A stretch of DNA of 64,000 bases from Evernia prunastri. Taxonomy: Eukaryota > Ascomycota > Lecanoromycetes > Lecanorales > Parmeliaceae. The notes beneath the pieces were generated by a model, which made no database searches, was not told the DNA's origin, and was given only the letters and a program-made list of their open reading frames with translations. The stretch is from the NCBI GenBank assembly GCA_003184365.1, contig NKYR01000052.1, forward strand, positions 1 through 64,000. Direction: 5' to 3'. Both the position numbers and the translations under genes were made by a program. This document shows, piece by piece, positions 1 to 12,581 of this stretch; the stretch's first letter is position 1; each line of letters opens with the position of its first letter.

Positions 1-84
1 TGCGATTTTTGCCTGCCCAAGGGCCATGGGGCCCGAGGACGTGCCCCGTAGAGGGGGAGGCAATTGTTAGATATGAGCCTAAAT

Positions 85-116
85 AGGGTGTCTGGGCTGT
101 AAAGCGCAGACACCCT
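85..116. repeat. Inverted repeat (10-bp stem hairpin)
   Basis: A perfect 10-bp stem (85-94 with 107-116) encloses a 12-nt loop in the GC-rich island at the left edge. The island is probably the clipped end of a repeat element lying mainly outside the window. No function can be assigned. Confidence 0.5.
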
Positions 117-837
117 CGGGGCCAGCTTTTTTAGCTGAGTGGCTAACATAAATAATCTAAATCGCTCTCGAAAACTTCTTCGATATCGCATTTAATAATC
201 TTATTTGTTAGTTCCGAGATGACAAATATTAGATCTATTGTAATACAATAGTTTTCTTTATATATAGTCGTCTCTATCGATAGAAGTTATTTTATTACTA
301 ATTCTTCAGCTATTATAATTAATTTATCGATCTTATCGTTTTATTTAATATCTATATCTCTTTATATTGAATAATAAAGATTAAAATCGTCTAATATAAT
401 TTATTCGCTATTTCTATAAGACTTAAATACTTTATATAGTCGATATAATTCGTTTTTTTACTAAGTTCTCGAATTATAAATATTATGAATTCGAATCGTT
501 CCTTTATTAACTGATTTTATCGTTACGATATATAGATTAAAAGAATAATATTGCGAATATTAGCTATCGAGTGATAATCTTTTATTAATATAAAAATATG
601 CTCTACTATCGTTAGAGTAGAGATAAACGACATCGAATCTATCTTTAAGAGAATAATAGAAGATTTTTACGAGATTTCTTCAAAGTTCTTAAATAATTAT
701 AATGTTTATATCGTAAATTCTCTCATTTTCGAATAGTTCTATTATAACGATTTTAGATTTTCTAGTATTATATTGTAGTATCGATAACTAATTTCGATAT
801 ATTAACATTGAAAGTTATTATTTGCGTTTTGATTAAT

Positions 838-1103
838 TGTCACGGTGTGAAGTCAGCCCAGCTTCCAGCCCAGATCTAGTCTAAATCTAGCCTACTCAGC
901 CAAGGGTTGCTAGAACCCCATTCCCACTGTTGTATATGCGACGGTTATGCGATAGCCGTGTTGGCTTTCGTCTGATCCTATATAGTGGCGCTGAGCGCCC
1001 ACTTTCCACTTTCCTTCCTTGTCTTTCGTCTTGTAAATAGACCTGACCCTATCAGACCAAGTATACCAAGTGGTAGCCCTAGTTCCAGCCTCGTTCCCTG
1101 ACA
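838..1103. mobile_element. Solo LTR, copy 1 (266 bp)
   Basis: The island begins TGTCACGG and ends CCCTGACA, the TG...CA ends of a retrotransposon LTR. It is flanked by identical 5-bp sequences TTAAT at 833-837 and 1104-1108, the target duplication expected of LTR retrotransposons. A second copy lies at 2378-2642. Unlike its AT-rich surroundings it shows little sign of RIP, so it inserted later or was too short to be targeted. A small antisense reading frame inside it is not credible as a gene. Confidence 0.8.
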
Positions 1104-1612
1104 TTAATCTTATTCGCTCAATTTAATTCTTTTAAAGCGTTTTCGACATCTTATAAAGACTAAACATATCTCTTTGCTCTATTCTAAGACGTCGATATCG
1201 CGATTTTTTCGTTATTATTTAGCTGACTAAGTAATTTTCTCTCTTCTTTTACATCGTTAATCTTCTTCGTTTCGATATCTCTTTCATAATCTTCGATCTC
1301 TTTTATTATCTTAGACGATAATCTATTTCTCACTGAGAATTTTATTAACGATATAACTATAAATCGTCTTTCTTCTTGAAGTTTTAAAGTTACGATATTT
1401 TACAAATTCAACGTATCTGTTATTCTATCTCTAAATAATAAATTATCTTATTTAATCTATACTTATAAAAAGAATATATTCTTTTTTAATTAATTAATAG
1501 TATTTTAAAAGTAGCTTCTCGTTTATTCGATTATTTAATAATTATTATAATCTTTAATATATAAAAATCTCGCTGAAATTTATATTTTCTTCTGTAATAT
1601 TTTTATAATATT

Positions 1613-1765
1613 TGTTAGGAGTGTACCTAGGTGGTTGACCAAGATTCTATTGATGAGGAAGGAACTTGCTATCTCTAGGAACTATGGTACATATAGTGGG
1701 AGAGTGTGCCAAGACCCTAGCCCATAGGGCTACTTGCCAAGTGCCTGCTTGACACACTCGTAACA
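1613..1765. mobile_element. Short terminal-inverted-repeat element (LTR- or MITE-like)
   Basis: A 153-bp GC-normal island begins TGTTAGGAGTGT and ends ACACTCGTAACA; the ends are imperfect inverted repeats (about 11 of 12 matched). No matching flanking target duplication is visible (ATATT against GTAGA). It could be a solo LTR whose duplication was erased by mutation, or a small MITE. Only one copy is present in this window. Confidence 0.45.
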
Positions 1766-2377
1766 GTAGATATCGATTAAGTCGTTTATAATTTCGCTGT
1801 AAGAGACGTAGAAATTAATACAATTGCGAGTTCTACGAGTTATTATTTATTTACTTATCTTATTATCGAAGCGTGAGTATACGTAGATTAATTAAGACTT
1901 AATAGTAAAAAGTTAATTTATACTAGCGTTTAACTTCTCTTTTATTTTGACGAATTAGTTTTTTTATAAAGAATTAATATCGTTAATAAATATAGAAAAA
2001 TTAGAAAGTTTAATAAACTTTTTAATAACTTTCTACTACTTTAAAAAAGTTTTATCATCGTTCGCGTCGCTATTATTCTTCTAATTAATAACTATCTAAG
2101 TCGTTTTTTTCTTATTAAGTCGAATCTAAAGAAAACGCATTTTATTGTTTTTCTGTTGAAGTCGAACGATTTTTTTCTAAAGATCTTCAATATTATTAAC
2201 GATCTCGATTAGATCGTTTTAAATCTTTTTATTAGTAGTTACGAAGTTTTTATATTATTCGACGATCTCGAGAAATTAATTTCGTTGAAAGCGTAGATTA
2301 TTAATATAAAGTATAATCGCGTTGAAATCGTTTTTAATCAATAATTGAAGTTATTCTACGTTGATTATAAGATTTAA

Positions 2378-2642
2378 TGTCACGGTGTGAAGTCAGCCCA
2401 GCTTCCAGCCCAGATCTAGTCTAGATCTAGCCTAGTCAGCCAAGGGTTGCTGGAATCCCATTTCCACTGTTGTATATGCGACGGTTATGCGATAGCCGTG
2501 TTGGCTTTCGTCTGATCCTATATAGGGGCGCTGAGCGCCCACTTTCCACTTTCCTTCCTTGTCTTTCGTCTTGTAAATAGACCTGACCCTACCAAACCAA
2601 GTATACCAAGTGGTAGTCCTAGCCTAGCCTCGTTCCCTGACA
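2378..2642. mobile_element. Solo LTR, copy 2 (265 bp)
   Basis: Second copy of the LTR at 838-1103, with the same TGTCA...TGACA ends and only scattered substitutions. It is flanked by the 5-bp duplication TTTAA (2373-2377 and 2643-2647). Different target duplications prove two independent insertions rather than a segmental duplication. No internal coding region or second LTR lies beside either copy. Confidence 0.8.
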
Positions 2643-4210
2643 TTTAAATTCTTCACATAATACGTTTATTTAGCGACGTCGTCTGCGAGTTTAAAGCGAC
2701 GACGAGCTCTTATTTTCTTATTAATTAGTTTAAGATATTCGATACGATTAAGATCGATTATAATAATGAACAGAGAGTGCAATAAGTAAAGTATTAAGAG
2801 TAATACGTTAAATGAGATAGAAAAGACTTAATAGCAATTGATGACTTGATAAGATTTGATAATAAAGAATAAGAATAAGATAATATGAAGAAAAGAAAAA
2901 AAAGAGAGTTGAAGAGATATCTAAATACTTCAAATGATATAGCGTAAAATATTCTGCGATAGAGAAGATTCTTTATTATTATTTTGCTGTTATTTGCTTT
3001 TCTATAATAAAAAAAATTCGCTTTATTCTTCGTTTATCTAGAAGAAAGTATTTATAACTCGATCGCTTATTACTTAAATATAAAATAATAAAAAATATAA
3101 TAGATTAAAATAATGTTTTTTCGAATAATTAGAATTTCGTCGAAGATTAAAGAGATAATAAAAAACTTTTTGCGAGTAAATTTAACGAAGATAAAAGTTT
3201 TACGAAAGATATAATAAGATTATTAATAGCTTAGTGTTAACGTCGTGAAGAATTTAAATATCTCTAATAATATTCTATCGAACGATATAGTCGAAATAAA
3301 CTTAAGTTGTTATATTGTGTAGAAAATAGTTCTATTTCTTGTAATTGTTGTTTTTTTAAAATTGTAACGACTTTTTTATATTCGCTAGTCGTACGAATAA
3401 TTTTTATACTTACTTTATACTCTAATACGATTACGAGTAATTTTAATACTTGCTTTATTTCTCTGGCTGATTACGAAACGACTCTCTATTTCGATACGAA
3501 CTCTTTGAAATTCGTTTATCTATTTAATAAACTAATTTAGAATATCGAATCTTATTCAGCTAAGAAGTCTCGAATGATTTTTGTTTCGTCTGATAAGTTA
3601 ATTTAAAAATACGATATCTTAATAATTTTATCTTTATCGTTGCTTTAGCAGTCTTAAGTTTAGTGTTTTGATAAAGCTTCTATCTGCGAATTATTTGAAT
3701 TCGTTAGTAGAATCGAATAAAGCGAGTGATAAGCTAGTTGTAGTATCAAAATTAGTACAGATATAAAATCTATATAGATATATTAACTAAGACAACTAGC
3801 TAAGAAGCGAATATTTACATAATATGAGAACAATATTGTCATGGTTCCAGCTCACAACACCATGACTCCTCTACCTGGCCGAATCGGGCCTAGCGCGACT
3901 TGGCCCTGCCCACAAATATCGGCCTTCTGTCATCATTAGACCTTCATAGCTATTATTCCGTTCATACCGGAATCAATGCATTCAGCTACATGTCATAGTT
4001 CTAGCTTAGCCCAGTAAGCCCCGGAGCTTGAAAGCCTCCGAGGCTTGCCCTAATTGGGAAATGAGATCTTGGCGCGAAGAAGACTTTATAGGTTTCCCTT
4101 CCTACTTCGTGATTCTTCTTCTTCTTCGCGCAATATGTACTTAATCACCTTACATATATAGTTAGTATATATGCCTATTTCTCACCTGTGTCACTATATT
4201 GCGCCGGCAC

Positions 4211-4211
4211 N
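4211..4211. other. Single ambiguous base (assembly join)
   Basis: One N interrupts the internal part of the TRIM-like element next to a short tandem repeat (CAGCGATCTT units). Probably an assembly join or a collapsed repeat; the true length here is uncertain. Confidence 0.7.
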
Positions 4212-4309
4212 CAGCGATCTTCAGCGATCTTCAGCGACCGGATCCGAAGGAGGAAAAGGCTTGGAAGGCTTGGAAGACTTGGAAGGCTTGGTAGGGTGCA
4301 AGGAGCATG

Positions 4310-4335
4310 AAATGGAATGGAATGGAATGGATGGA
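4310..4335. repeat. AATGG microsatellite
   Basis: About four to five tandem GGAAT/AATGG pentamers lie within the internal part of the TRIM-like element. A looser tandem of CTTGGAAGG-like units lies just upstream (4255-4295). Confidence 0.6.
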
Positions 4336-5150
4336 TTGTGGTGTCATGTGACAAGGTTAGCAGAAGAGCTGGGGAAGTGCGCCTGTTGCGCAATGGAAAT
4401 GTGAGGATTCGTGCCTGTTGCACTATCGGTATCTCAGCCATCCCCAGTAAGTGAGCCTGCTTCAAGGCATTCGATTCCAGCGGCCAATATGGCCATTCTT
4501 TATTCGATTCTACAGCATGGAAAGATCTGGAGAGCACAGGCAAGAGGCACGTCATTACAGTGCAGCGTCTCCAGATTTTCGGGCATGAAGGAGGCACGTC
4601 ATAAGGACATGACGATTTGGAGGAGGGGGTAGTGTCATGGTTCCAGCTCACAACACCATGACTCCTCTACCTGGCCGAATCGGGCCTAGCGCGACTTGGC
4701 CCTGCCCACAAATATCGGCCTTCTGTCATCATTAGACCTTCATAGCTATTATTCCGTTCATACCGGAATCAATGCATTCAGCTACACCTCCAGTCCCTGA
4801 CAAATATATAGATAATGTCTCAGCTCTATGCTCTATAGAGCTGCAAGGCTAATAAAGAAGGAAGATGCTAGAAGGTCCTGATAGGGATTAGAATACGGTC
4901 GTAACAATCTTCTTATTTATATCAATATCTCTATTCTTCGAGTCGCTCGCTAGTCTTTATATCTCGTCAAATATCGTTCGAAGCTTAAACTTCTCTATTG
5001 TCTTTTTTATAAATATAATCATCGCTCTCAAAGCGACGACTATCTTATTATTAGAAGATCTATATCTCTCGTTTATTAGCTCGAGTATAATATTGATCGA
5101 TAACTTAAGTATAATTATCTGCTCTCTGAATTCGTGATATTCATGATTTT

Positions 5151-8100
5151 ATTAAAATTAGTTAATATTTTTCAGCATAACTACAGAGATATAAGCGTCC
5201 TCTGCAGTCAATTGAAAGAGACTCTAGCCTTATTAAGCATCTAAATATGTATATCTACTTTCTACAGCGCAATTGAATGATTTAAGCGTTGTGAGAAAGT
5301 TTTTCAATCAACGACAGTATCTGAGTAGGTATTCGGATTTTGAAAGGCAGCTTAGCTTCTTCGGGATTCTTACATGCCTGTAGCCGCGCTCTTTAATTAA
5401 GACCGCGCTGTGAACCACCTTGGGTACTTGATTTCCCCCCAAAAAGTAAGGTATGTCATCATGTCGCCATGTCAACACGAGCACATGACGTACTCGCAAT
5501 GGTCGTCAAATTACAGTCTCCGGAATTTATTTCCGTATAGAGCAATGACGGAGTGAGCGTAGGGTAGCAGAATGCTCTACCACACCACCATCCATTACGG
5601 ACCCCCACATTCGCACCATCCCACAGCAGCACTCGGATACCGCTATATTATCTCTTACTATGGTCATGTATGCCAGCATTGTTCATCTGTGCATCCATGC
5701 ATGCATCCTACTGGCAGGTGGCTGTTGAGAAGCATTCTTGCATGACTTACCGTTACTCTCAGCCTCGCAATCGACTGCCACCAGAAGCGCCTCCACGCCT
5801 TTCACGGTGTAAACACACGCCTATGGACTTATGAGTCTCGCGAATCATCTTTCGAATACCACCTGGACCTTTATCCCAGTTGCGCTTTGTCGCTGTGACT
5901 ATCATCACCATTGCGAATGGTAACCTTCAACCGGACAACGCATTCTAGAGGCGAGTGCCCGAACCTCTCCCTCTATCAGTTCTAGCCAAATAGATCAGTT
6001 GTTCGTCAAATCTAAGCCTACGAATTCACAATAAGCTTATCCAGACTCGCCAAACTCGAAAGGTCGGCTCGCCGGGCGTGCCAAAAAGCGTGCCATCCCG
6101 CGTGTGCATGCTTGTGTGGAACTGCAGGCTCAGAGAAGACCTAGAAGGACGCATTTCGGACTTTTCAATGGCCATCTCGACCTCGATTCTTTCTCAACGA
6201 CCATTCCGCGGTCGGTTAGACAGGCTTTCTGCTGACTCTGAAAGGCTTGGAATTACGCTTGGGCAGAGAATCACTGGAGCCGCGTGATGGTTTTCGGGAA
6301 CGTGTCGTTTAAAGGATGTGCTCCGGCGTAAGCGTACGTACTCCAGGTCCACGGGTATCAAATTCCGGCAAGGCATAGTCCAGTGACTTTAACAACGAAG
6401 CTATTCTTCGGCCTCCTACGGTCACAGCATTCGCTGAATTGACTGATAAATGCTGTTTGAGAATTTGACCTGGAAATCTTGAGCAAACGCATGATCAACA
6501 TCCTTATGCTTCAAAGTACAGGGTGGGGGGAAATCTCTTCCCCCCAATTGCGATTAAGGCCTCAGCCCCACGCGACATTGGAATCGAGGCTGTTACCACT
6601 CAAGTTACCCATAGGCAGCCCTGATTTTCTGGCCATTATCATCTCCGACCAAGACATGTCTTAATAAGCACAATCGGTCACGTACTTGACGACTTAAAGG
6701 TCAGCTCTAGTGGATTCTGCATTTCTTTTAACTGGTCTTCATTGGCTTCTCGTAAAGGGGCTGAAAGACTGATCGGCACTCGAGTACTTGGGAGCATGGA
6801 GCTGCATGACTGGCCTACAAGTGCTAGCATTTCATTGCGTCATGTCACGCGAGGATGCTTACTCCTGTTTTCGCTGACCTCTCAGTGTTCGAAGACACTC
6901 GTGATGCTTTTTCCCACTCAGAACGAGAACGACTTAGACTGAAGTAGGTATTGCCACTGTTGGATTACTTCCTGTCACTGAACAGGAAGGTTGTGGCTGT
7001 GTCATCTGCTTCTATATCATCGGGGTCTTCACGGCGTCGGTCTTTATGGGAAATCTTTGGGAAACATCGCAATGACCTGACTGGCCCATCTATCACTTGA
7101 GCAGGGACGCTCTCCGCTTGCACCTTTACCCAGTGTCTCGTTCTGGCTCATGGACTCTCAAAGTTGTTAGCTAGATATTCTGAGAAGAGACCAGAGTAGC
7201 GTACAACGGCAATGGCTGACCCCACCCAGCATGCAATCTACTTCGTCTTTGATTGAAAGGTCCAGAGAACCTAGGCTGCAACTGAATAGTGACCTCCTTC
7301 TCGAAGTGGGTACCTAAGCGCTGCAAAGCTGCGTCGAAGCTAACGAGATGGCCTTGGACATAAGTCTCAGAACACGAAAGGGAATTGTAGAGGTTGACAC
7401 GCTAAAATTCCAAGCCACAGATCGCTACATTTGACTTGGTATTGCCACAACATGACCACTCCCGGCAGTACATTAAGGGTCCCCGGAGGGCACCCAACTC
7501 CAATTTTTGTTTGAGAGACAAAGCTCTAGTATAGCGCGCTCGTATGTGGGGCCTCCAGAAATGATTACTGACGGATCTGTAGCATCTCCTGAACCCTCTC
7601 TTTGATCTCGATTTTCGCGGAAATTTTTGACCAGGGCCATCTCTCAGACGCGGTTGGAGCGTTAACGCGGTCGTCAAATATTGGAACCCACACGCTTGGG
7701 TCGAGACCCTGTGTTCACCGCTATAAGCTCTTTGGGGTGAGGCCTGGACTGCCCTTCAGGTCTCGAGCCAGCTACTGCATTGTCTGCGTCAGCCGTGACG
7801 TGCCTGCAAACGAGGGTATTGTATATATCTTCCAGTACTGGTAGTGTTATTCAATTTTGCTCCTATTAACGTGACTAATATACGTATTGCTGCTAATACA
7901 CCCTATTGCTCGAACTCGTACGACGATTGTCTCCTTCGGTCACGTTTCTTGTGGAACACAGCCGATCTGCAGCCTCATCGGTCAGTGGTGATGAGGATTT
8001 TTTCAGACTCACTCTCCCAGCTTGCACATTTGCGGGAAATAGGCGAACCAGGCTTGCCATTCATGCATGATCCTGGGTCAATGGACTTTGTTCCGCGATG

Positions 8101-8957
8101 ACAGTCGCTACCACATTCCTGTCATCATGGCTACGGCCATAAGGTCACTAACCGGTCCCAAGTGTGTGGCACGATCGAATAGCCAATGAAAGAAGGCCAT
8201 AGCTTCTTCGGCCAAGAAGCTCAAGTATTGGACCATTTGGCTCACCGAGAGCGAATTGCATATGCAAGTCTGCAACCCCCACATATGTGCATATCCAGCC
8301 TGTCCTTCCAGCACGACCATGTAGTCGGTGAGCCGCAGATCATTCGCACCGCGGCATGGAAACCCAGGATCGTCGTCCGTCATTGTGGTCCTGGCAGCAA
8401 CGAGCCGACCCTAGTCCAAACCAGGTTCTCATCCGTCTCGCAGGTATCGGATTGACCCATTGGGGTTGAGGTCCGGTGATCGAAGTACAATGTGATATGC
8501 GCCCCAAAGATCTGACCCTCTTTGCGCTGAGCATATCCGCGATATTGCAGGTGCGTGTTGCATGACTCTATTTGCGTTACAGTAATCACTTGACATTCCA
8601 TTAGATGCATTAAACATTCATTAGGTTCATCCGCTGTGTCCCAAGACACACGTAAGGGGTGTCAGTACATCGAGGAGCTTGGCTGTCTGCGTTGACTGGA
8701 AGTTGTTTTAACGGAAGCTTGCAGGCTACTGTGACATCAACGTCATATTTTCCAGAGATTGATACAGCAGTCTTACGAATGAATGCAAGAATTTCCAGCG
8801 CCAGCGCTACAGATGGTCCATACGACCAGTGATACCTTTTCCATACAGGGGTATGACCAACGCCCAGAACTCCGCGCTGAAATGACAGGATTGTGTTCAT
8901 AGTCTCCACCAAAGCACAACATCAACGCCATTATAGACCCGCGTCCAATTATATCCA
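5151..8957. other. No supported gene (3.8 kb, normal GC)
   Basis: Base composition returns to normal but only short uncorrelated open frames are present. Minus-strand frames between about 8100 and 8950 have protein-like composition yet are broken by stops. I could not join them with convincing introns or match them to a family. The stretch may contain a decayed gene. Confidence 0.4.
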
Positions 8958-8958
8958 T

Positions 8959-9844
8959 TCACATCATGATGCAACAGCAAGAAGAGCGCCTCCTTAGCAC
9001 CCCCACATTGTGTCCCTCCTCGTTGTTCATGCCTAGCGAATACTTCGGTGCGATAGTTGATTTGTGTTTGTTCGTGTTGTCGTCTCTCACGTCAAGACCG
9101 GGTGTGGGAGAGTCTTCGGGTCGTGCGGAGACTTGGAACGGGGATCCGGGATCTCGGAAGTGTACCTCAGGATGACGGTCGATGTCATCCATGGTAGCTG
9201 CGGAAGCCGTCAGTGACGAGTGAAAACAGGGTGAGTTTGGAGGGCTCACTATTTGCCTTCTGGACCTTGTCCTTGATGAATTCCGCTTCAATGTCGTTCG
9301 CTGGGTTGTGGAAGCTGGCAGCTTCCCCGCCACTGCATGGTCCCTCAAATTGGCCTCCCATGGCCTTGACCTCAAGGTCTACAGCTGTGGTCGTTGTTCT
9401 TTTCGAGTCGCTACGCTCCGTAGGAGACTCAGAAGATGCCGAATGAACAGAATTTGACCCGTACACTGCCACGTCGGAGTCTACGGGCGACTCCGTGCTC
9501 TTCCGGTCAGGTTCATCCAACACCTCTGACGGCGACGATGTCGGGTTGGTCTCTGCTTCGAGGATGCAGGATGAGGTATGGATGTTGCTTGATTTGCCGG
9601 TCTGTTTCGACTCGCTCGACACTGTTGTTGATGTCGAAGAAGTCGCCCGCCGATCCTGTGCCAACATATGTTTTGTCCCTTCCACTGTGGTCAATTCTTC
9701 TTTTGGTATCTTGTCTCCAGTAGGGATGACAGTTGCGTGGTCGTTGGGACGTGTCTCCCAATGAGCATCGATGAACCCCACCGCTTGCTTGTCCATTGTA
9801 GTGTCTTCCAATCTCTTCTGTGATTTGCTGTTTCTATGGTCCAT
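8959..9844 (-). CDS. CaaX-box protein of unknown function
   Basis: Two exons, 9844-9250 and 9197-8959, give 277 residues. The 52-nt intron (9249-9198) has a GTGAGC donor, an ACTGAC branch site and a CAG acceptor, and joining it fuses two otherwise truncated frames. The product is hydrophilic, Ser/Thr- and acidic-rich, probably largely disordered, with no domain I recognise. It ends RRRSSCCCIMM: a CaaX prenylation box (CIMM) preceded by a basic stretch and extra cysteines that could be palmitoylated. A lipid-anchored membrane-associated protein is inferred. A stop lies just before the chosen ATG, so an additional upstream exon cannot be excluded. Confidence 0.6.
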
Positions 9845-11258
9845 TCACGTAGTGCTGCTCTGGTTATGAACAGTTCTAGTAGGTCGATCACACCAGTGGC
9901 GATCCAGATGAGGGGAGTCTTGTGGAATGATGCTGTCCTATTTCGTTGAAGGGATTGCTAGCTTGCTCGCGGAGAGAAAGCTTGAAGTGACGCGGTTTGT
10001 GCTTTCTATGAGACTTCTCGGGTCACATGCAGGAATCTAGGCGACTTGCACGAAGTCAGAAAGAACCTGGAAAGTGGGTGCTGTGGCAGAGAGATTGGAG
10101 GGCGAGCAACAAAGGGCAGCCGAGTTTGGAGAACGATTTGAGAGAGGGCGAAGGGGCGAAGGAGGGAGAAAGTGAAGCAGAAGGAATGATACAAGCGACT
10201 TCAAGTAGACCTAGCGCAGGGCAAGCATGCAGGAAAATGTCAGGGACCTGACGCTTCTTGGATGAAAGGCCCTTTTCCGACCACAATTATCGCGAAAATC
10301 CTTCGAAAGTCCAACCTAACCCTTCCAGAAGATCACGATTCATCAAACTATGGCTTTGGGAGAAATTCCAACCCCCGCCATTCGTGGGGTTCTGCGGGAG
10401 GTGCATTATGAGAAGGGGGGGGTGGGCCGAAGGCGCCCATTGGCTCCCCATTATGGCCTTTGCAGCCAGTACTGGCTGGAGGTCTTGGTGCATCAATCTT
10501 AGTACCATCCGCATCTGCGTGTTCGTTGCAGAACACATTGCACGACAAAAGGGATAATGTGAATCAGGTGAGTGTGCTGAGCTTGATTGATGCCCAACGA
10601 AAAAGAAGAGGAACAGGGTTCCATTGACCAGAAAGATGTTGGTGAGAAGACGCGGCGAAACAGCCAGCTGCAGCTGCAGGAAGCCGAAAAGTGAACCAAT
10701 CAGAAGACCTGTGGGTCCATGGCGGTGCAGCGAAGCCGTAGTGAAAAACACATGCGAGGAGCCCGAAAGGAGGGCACAGGTAGTACAGCTTTATACCTGA
10801 GCATTCCGCCTCCGGGAACGCCGACGGTGGTTGTACCTGTCATCTGTGTGCGGATTATGACCATTTTGGGCTAATGATGACGCATAACGCGGAGGAAGGA
10901 TCAATAGGAGTCTCCCGTTCGGTGTCTGCTCATTTGCTCGAGAAAGGCAGAATGCGCAGCAAAGGTTTGATTTCATGCTTCTGTGAAGCAAAAAGTCTTG
11001 ACAGAGGCGACGAACGAAAAACATGGGAATTACAGCATCGGTGTTACCCGAATCGTACACGATGATCTGGCAGTAGCGAGGCTTGCAGAATCCCTCTCGA
11101 TTACTGGATGTAATGATCTGAGACAAATCCGGTCATTGCACCGCTCATGCATATGCAGTACATGCACCGAACTAATGCCCTCGAACCTTGCAGCAACTCC
11201 GATAGGACATGTACCATTGACATGAAATATCCATGTGGGACAGCCTGACGAATCCCGC
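9845..11258. other. Intergenic, no supported gene
   Basis: This lies between the CaaX-protein start and the bub3 3' end. Several short overlapping frames on both strands show no family resemblance, conserved splice pattern or credible start. Presumed promoter of the CaaX gene plus non-coding DNA. Confidence 0.45.
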
Positions 11259-12392
11259 TTACTTCATGCCTTTCCCTTTCGCCTCACCCTCGTTCAACTC
11301 TCTGATGAAAACACCTACCATCCCCTCCCCAACACCTTCCCGCCCGTCTTCGAACCCAGGACTCACAGCCACAGCCAAGAACTTGCCGTTGCCGCTAAAA
11401 CTCAATGCACTCACACTAGTCGTATACCGCTGGTACTGCCGGATCCTCCTCTTGGCAACGCCATCCCAAAGCGCCACGAAGCCATCTCCACCGCCAGAAG
11501 CGAAGGTGCCATGCACAGGGTGAAAGGCCAACGCATTGACAGGATAGACCACGTCTATGCCTTCGGGAGAGGGTTGACGATGGCACTTGAAAGCGTATTT
11601 CCGAGATTGAGAGGTGGTTGAGGGGTCGAACCATTCGACAGCCACACGGCCTTCGATGCTGGAAGACGCGTACCCTTCGTCGTTGGGCATGCAAGCCACT
11701 GCCCTGGTCATGAACTTCAACGAGGATTCTCGCCGTTGCCATGGCTCGATGCCTGAAGCCGCGGAGTCAGAGGCCAAGTCCGCGAGTTGGTAGATGTGCA
11801 AGGCCCTGGAAGCCATTGCTACGACGAGCCTGGTGGATGTAAGGGAAAGGGAGAATGGCTTGTTCGGCAGGGATATTTTGACGGGTGGATCAGTCGGTTT
11901 GGAGAGGTGGTGGATGTGCAATGTCGAATCCCAAGAGCCTGAGACAAGGATGTTGTGCTGTCGATCGTAGAGGACGGACTTGACGCCTGCGGTATGAGAG
12001 GAGATAGCCGTTTGGGCACCTGTGGTGAGATTGACACTGCAATTCGCGTAAGCCGTAGGTTCTTCTCGCAAAAGCAAACGGTATCTATCACCAACCGTCG
12101 GACATCCCAATCCAACCCTGCGGTATATGCTTCCTCGTCATTCTCCCCAAAGCACACATCCAGAACCGGAGCCCGGTGCTCGAACTTGTTGAGTAATTGG
12201 CCACCAGTACTCGAGGTGTCGTAAAGGTAGACATGCTTGTCCCAGGACGCTACGAGGAACCGGAGGGAAGTGGGTGCGAACTGGATGGCGGAGATGGCGT
12301 CAGTTGGGGGGTTCGCGAGCTCAGATTGTGCTGGAAGGTGTCAGTATGACAATGTAAAGCATGGCAGACATCTAAAGCTTACGTATAGACAT
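11259..12392 (-). CDS. bub3: Bub3-type WD40 mitotic checkpoint protein
   Basis: Spindle assembly checkpoint protein that recruits Bub1/BubR1 to kinetochores. Three exons (12392-12383, 12330-12096, 12036-11259) encode 340 residues, the usual Bub3 length. The first exon is only 10 nt; introns are 52 and 59 nt. Recognisable features include FAPTSLRFLVASWDKHVYLYD near the N-terminus, GLDWDVRR in the second blade, the LVSGSWDSTLHI repeat and a C-terminal FHPVHGTFASGGGDG blade. The last ~25 residues are Gly/Glu/Lys-rich. It is divergent from the decayed SER1-type gene, with start codons 190 bp apart. Confidence 0.93.
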
Positions 12393-12581
12393 TTTAAAGA
12401 GGTTCTGGGTAAGGCTTGGTATGTGCGGAAATTATGTTGGGGGTAGGGAGCTGGATGCTTGATACTTCTGTTTCGCGCCAAGACTCACGATCGACAAACT
12501 CTTGGCATGCTAAGAAGACCCTACAACAAGGCTGGGAGCAATACTCCAACAATTTCCATGTTGCCATCTATCTAGACTGAC

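Larger units (their letters stand above)
3837..4802. mobile_element. TRIM-like non-autonomous LTR retroelement
   Basis: A 966-bp element is bounded by AATAT target duplications (3832-3836 and 4803-4807). The 3' LTR is 4633-4802 (170 bp, TGTCATGG...CCCTGACA). Its first 154 bp are repeated base for base at 3837-3990, the 5' LTR, which lacks its last ~16 bp. A polypurine tract (GGAGGAGGGGGTAG) sits directly before the 3' LTR. The internal ~640 bp carry simple repeats and no credible protein, so the element cannot mobilise itself. Identical LTRs mean recent insertion. An N at 4211 lies inside a CAGCGATCTT tandem repeat. Confidence 0.75.
1..5150. other. AT-rich, RIP-like repeat region with nested retroelement remains
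   Basis: Most of this stretch is extremely AT-rich, with abundant TA and few CA/TG dinucleotides, while CG is still present. That is the composition left by repeat-induced point mutation acting on CpA. Stops occur in every frame and I recognise no transposon protein. GC-normal islands interrupt it: 1-140, 838-1103, 1613-1765, 2378-2642 and 3837-4802, annotated separately. The AT-rich matrix is probably the remains of larger transposons. No host gene is supported. Confidence 0.7.

Noticed and set aside
910..1104. 64-residue minus-strand frame
   Set aside because: It lies wholly inside a solo LTR that recurs at 2378-2642, where the frame is not preserved.
4175..4651. 158-residue minus-strand frame
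   Set aside because: Spans the TRIM-like element, an N and simple repeats (Pro-Ser-Leu repeats from AGG tandem units); not a gene.
10287..10751. 154-residue minus-strand frame
   Set aside because: No family resemblance, low-complexity composition and competing frames in all phases.
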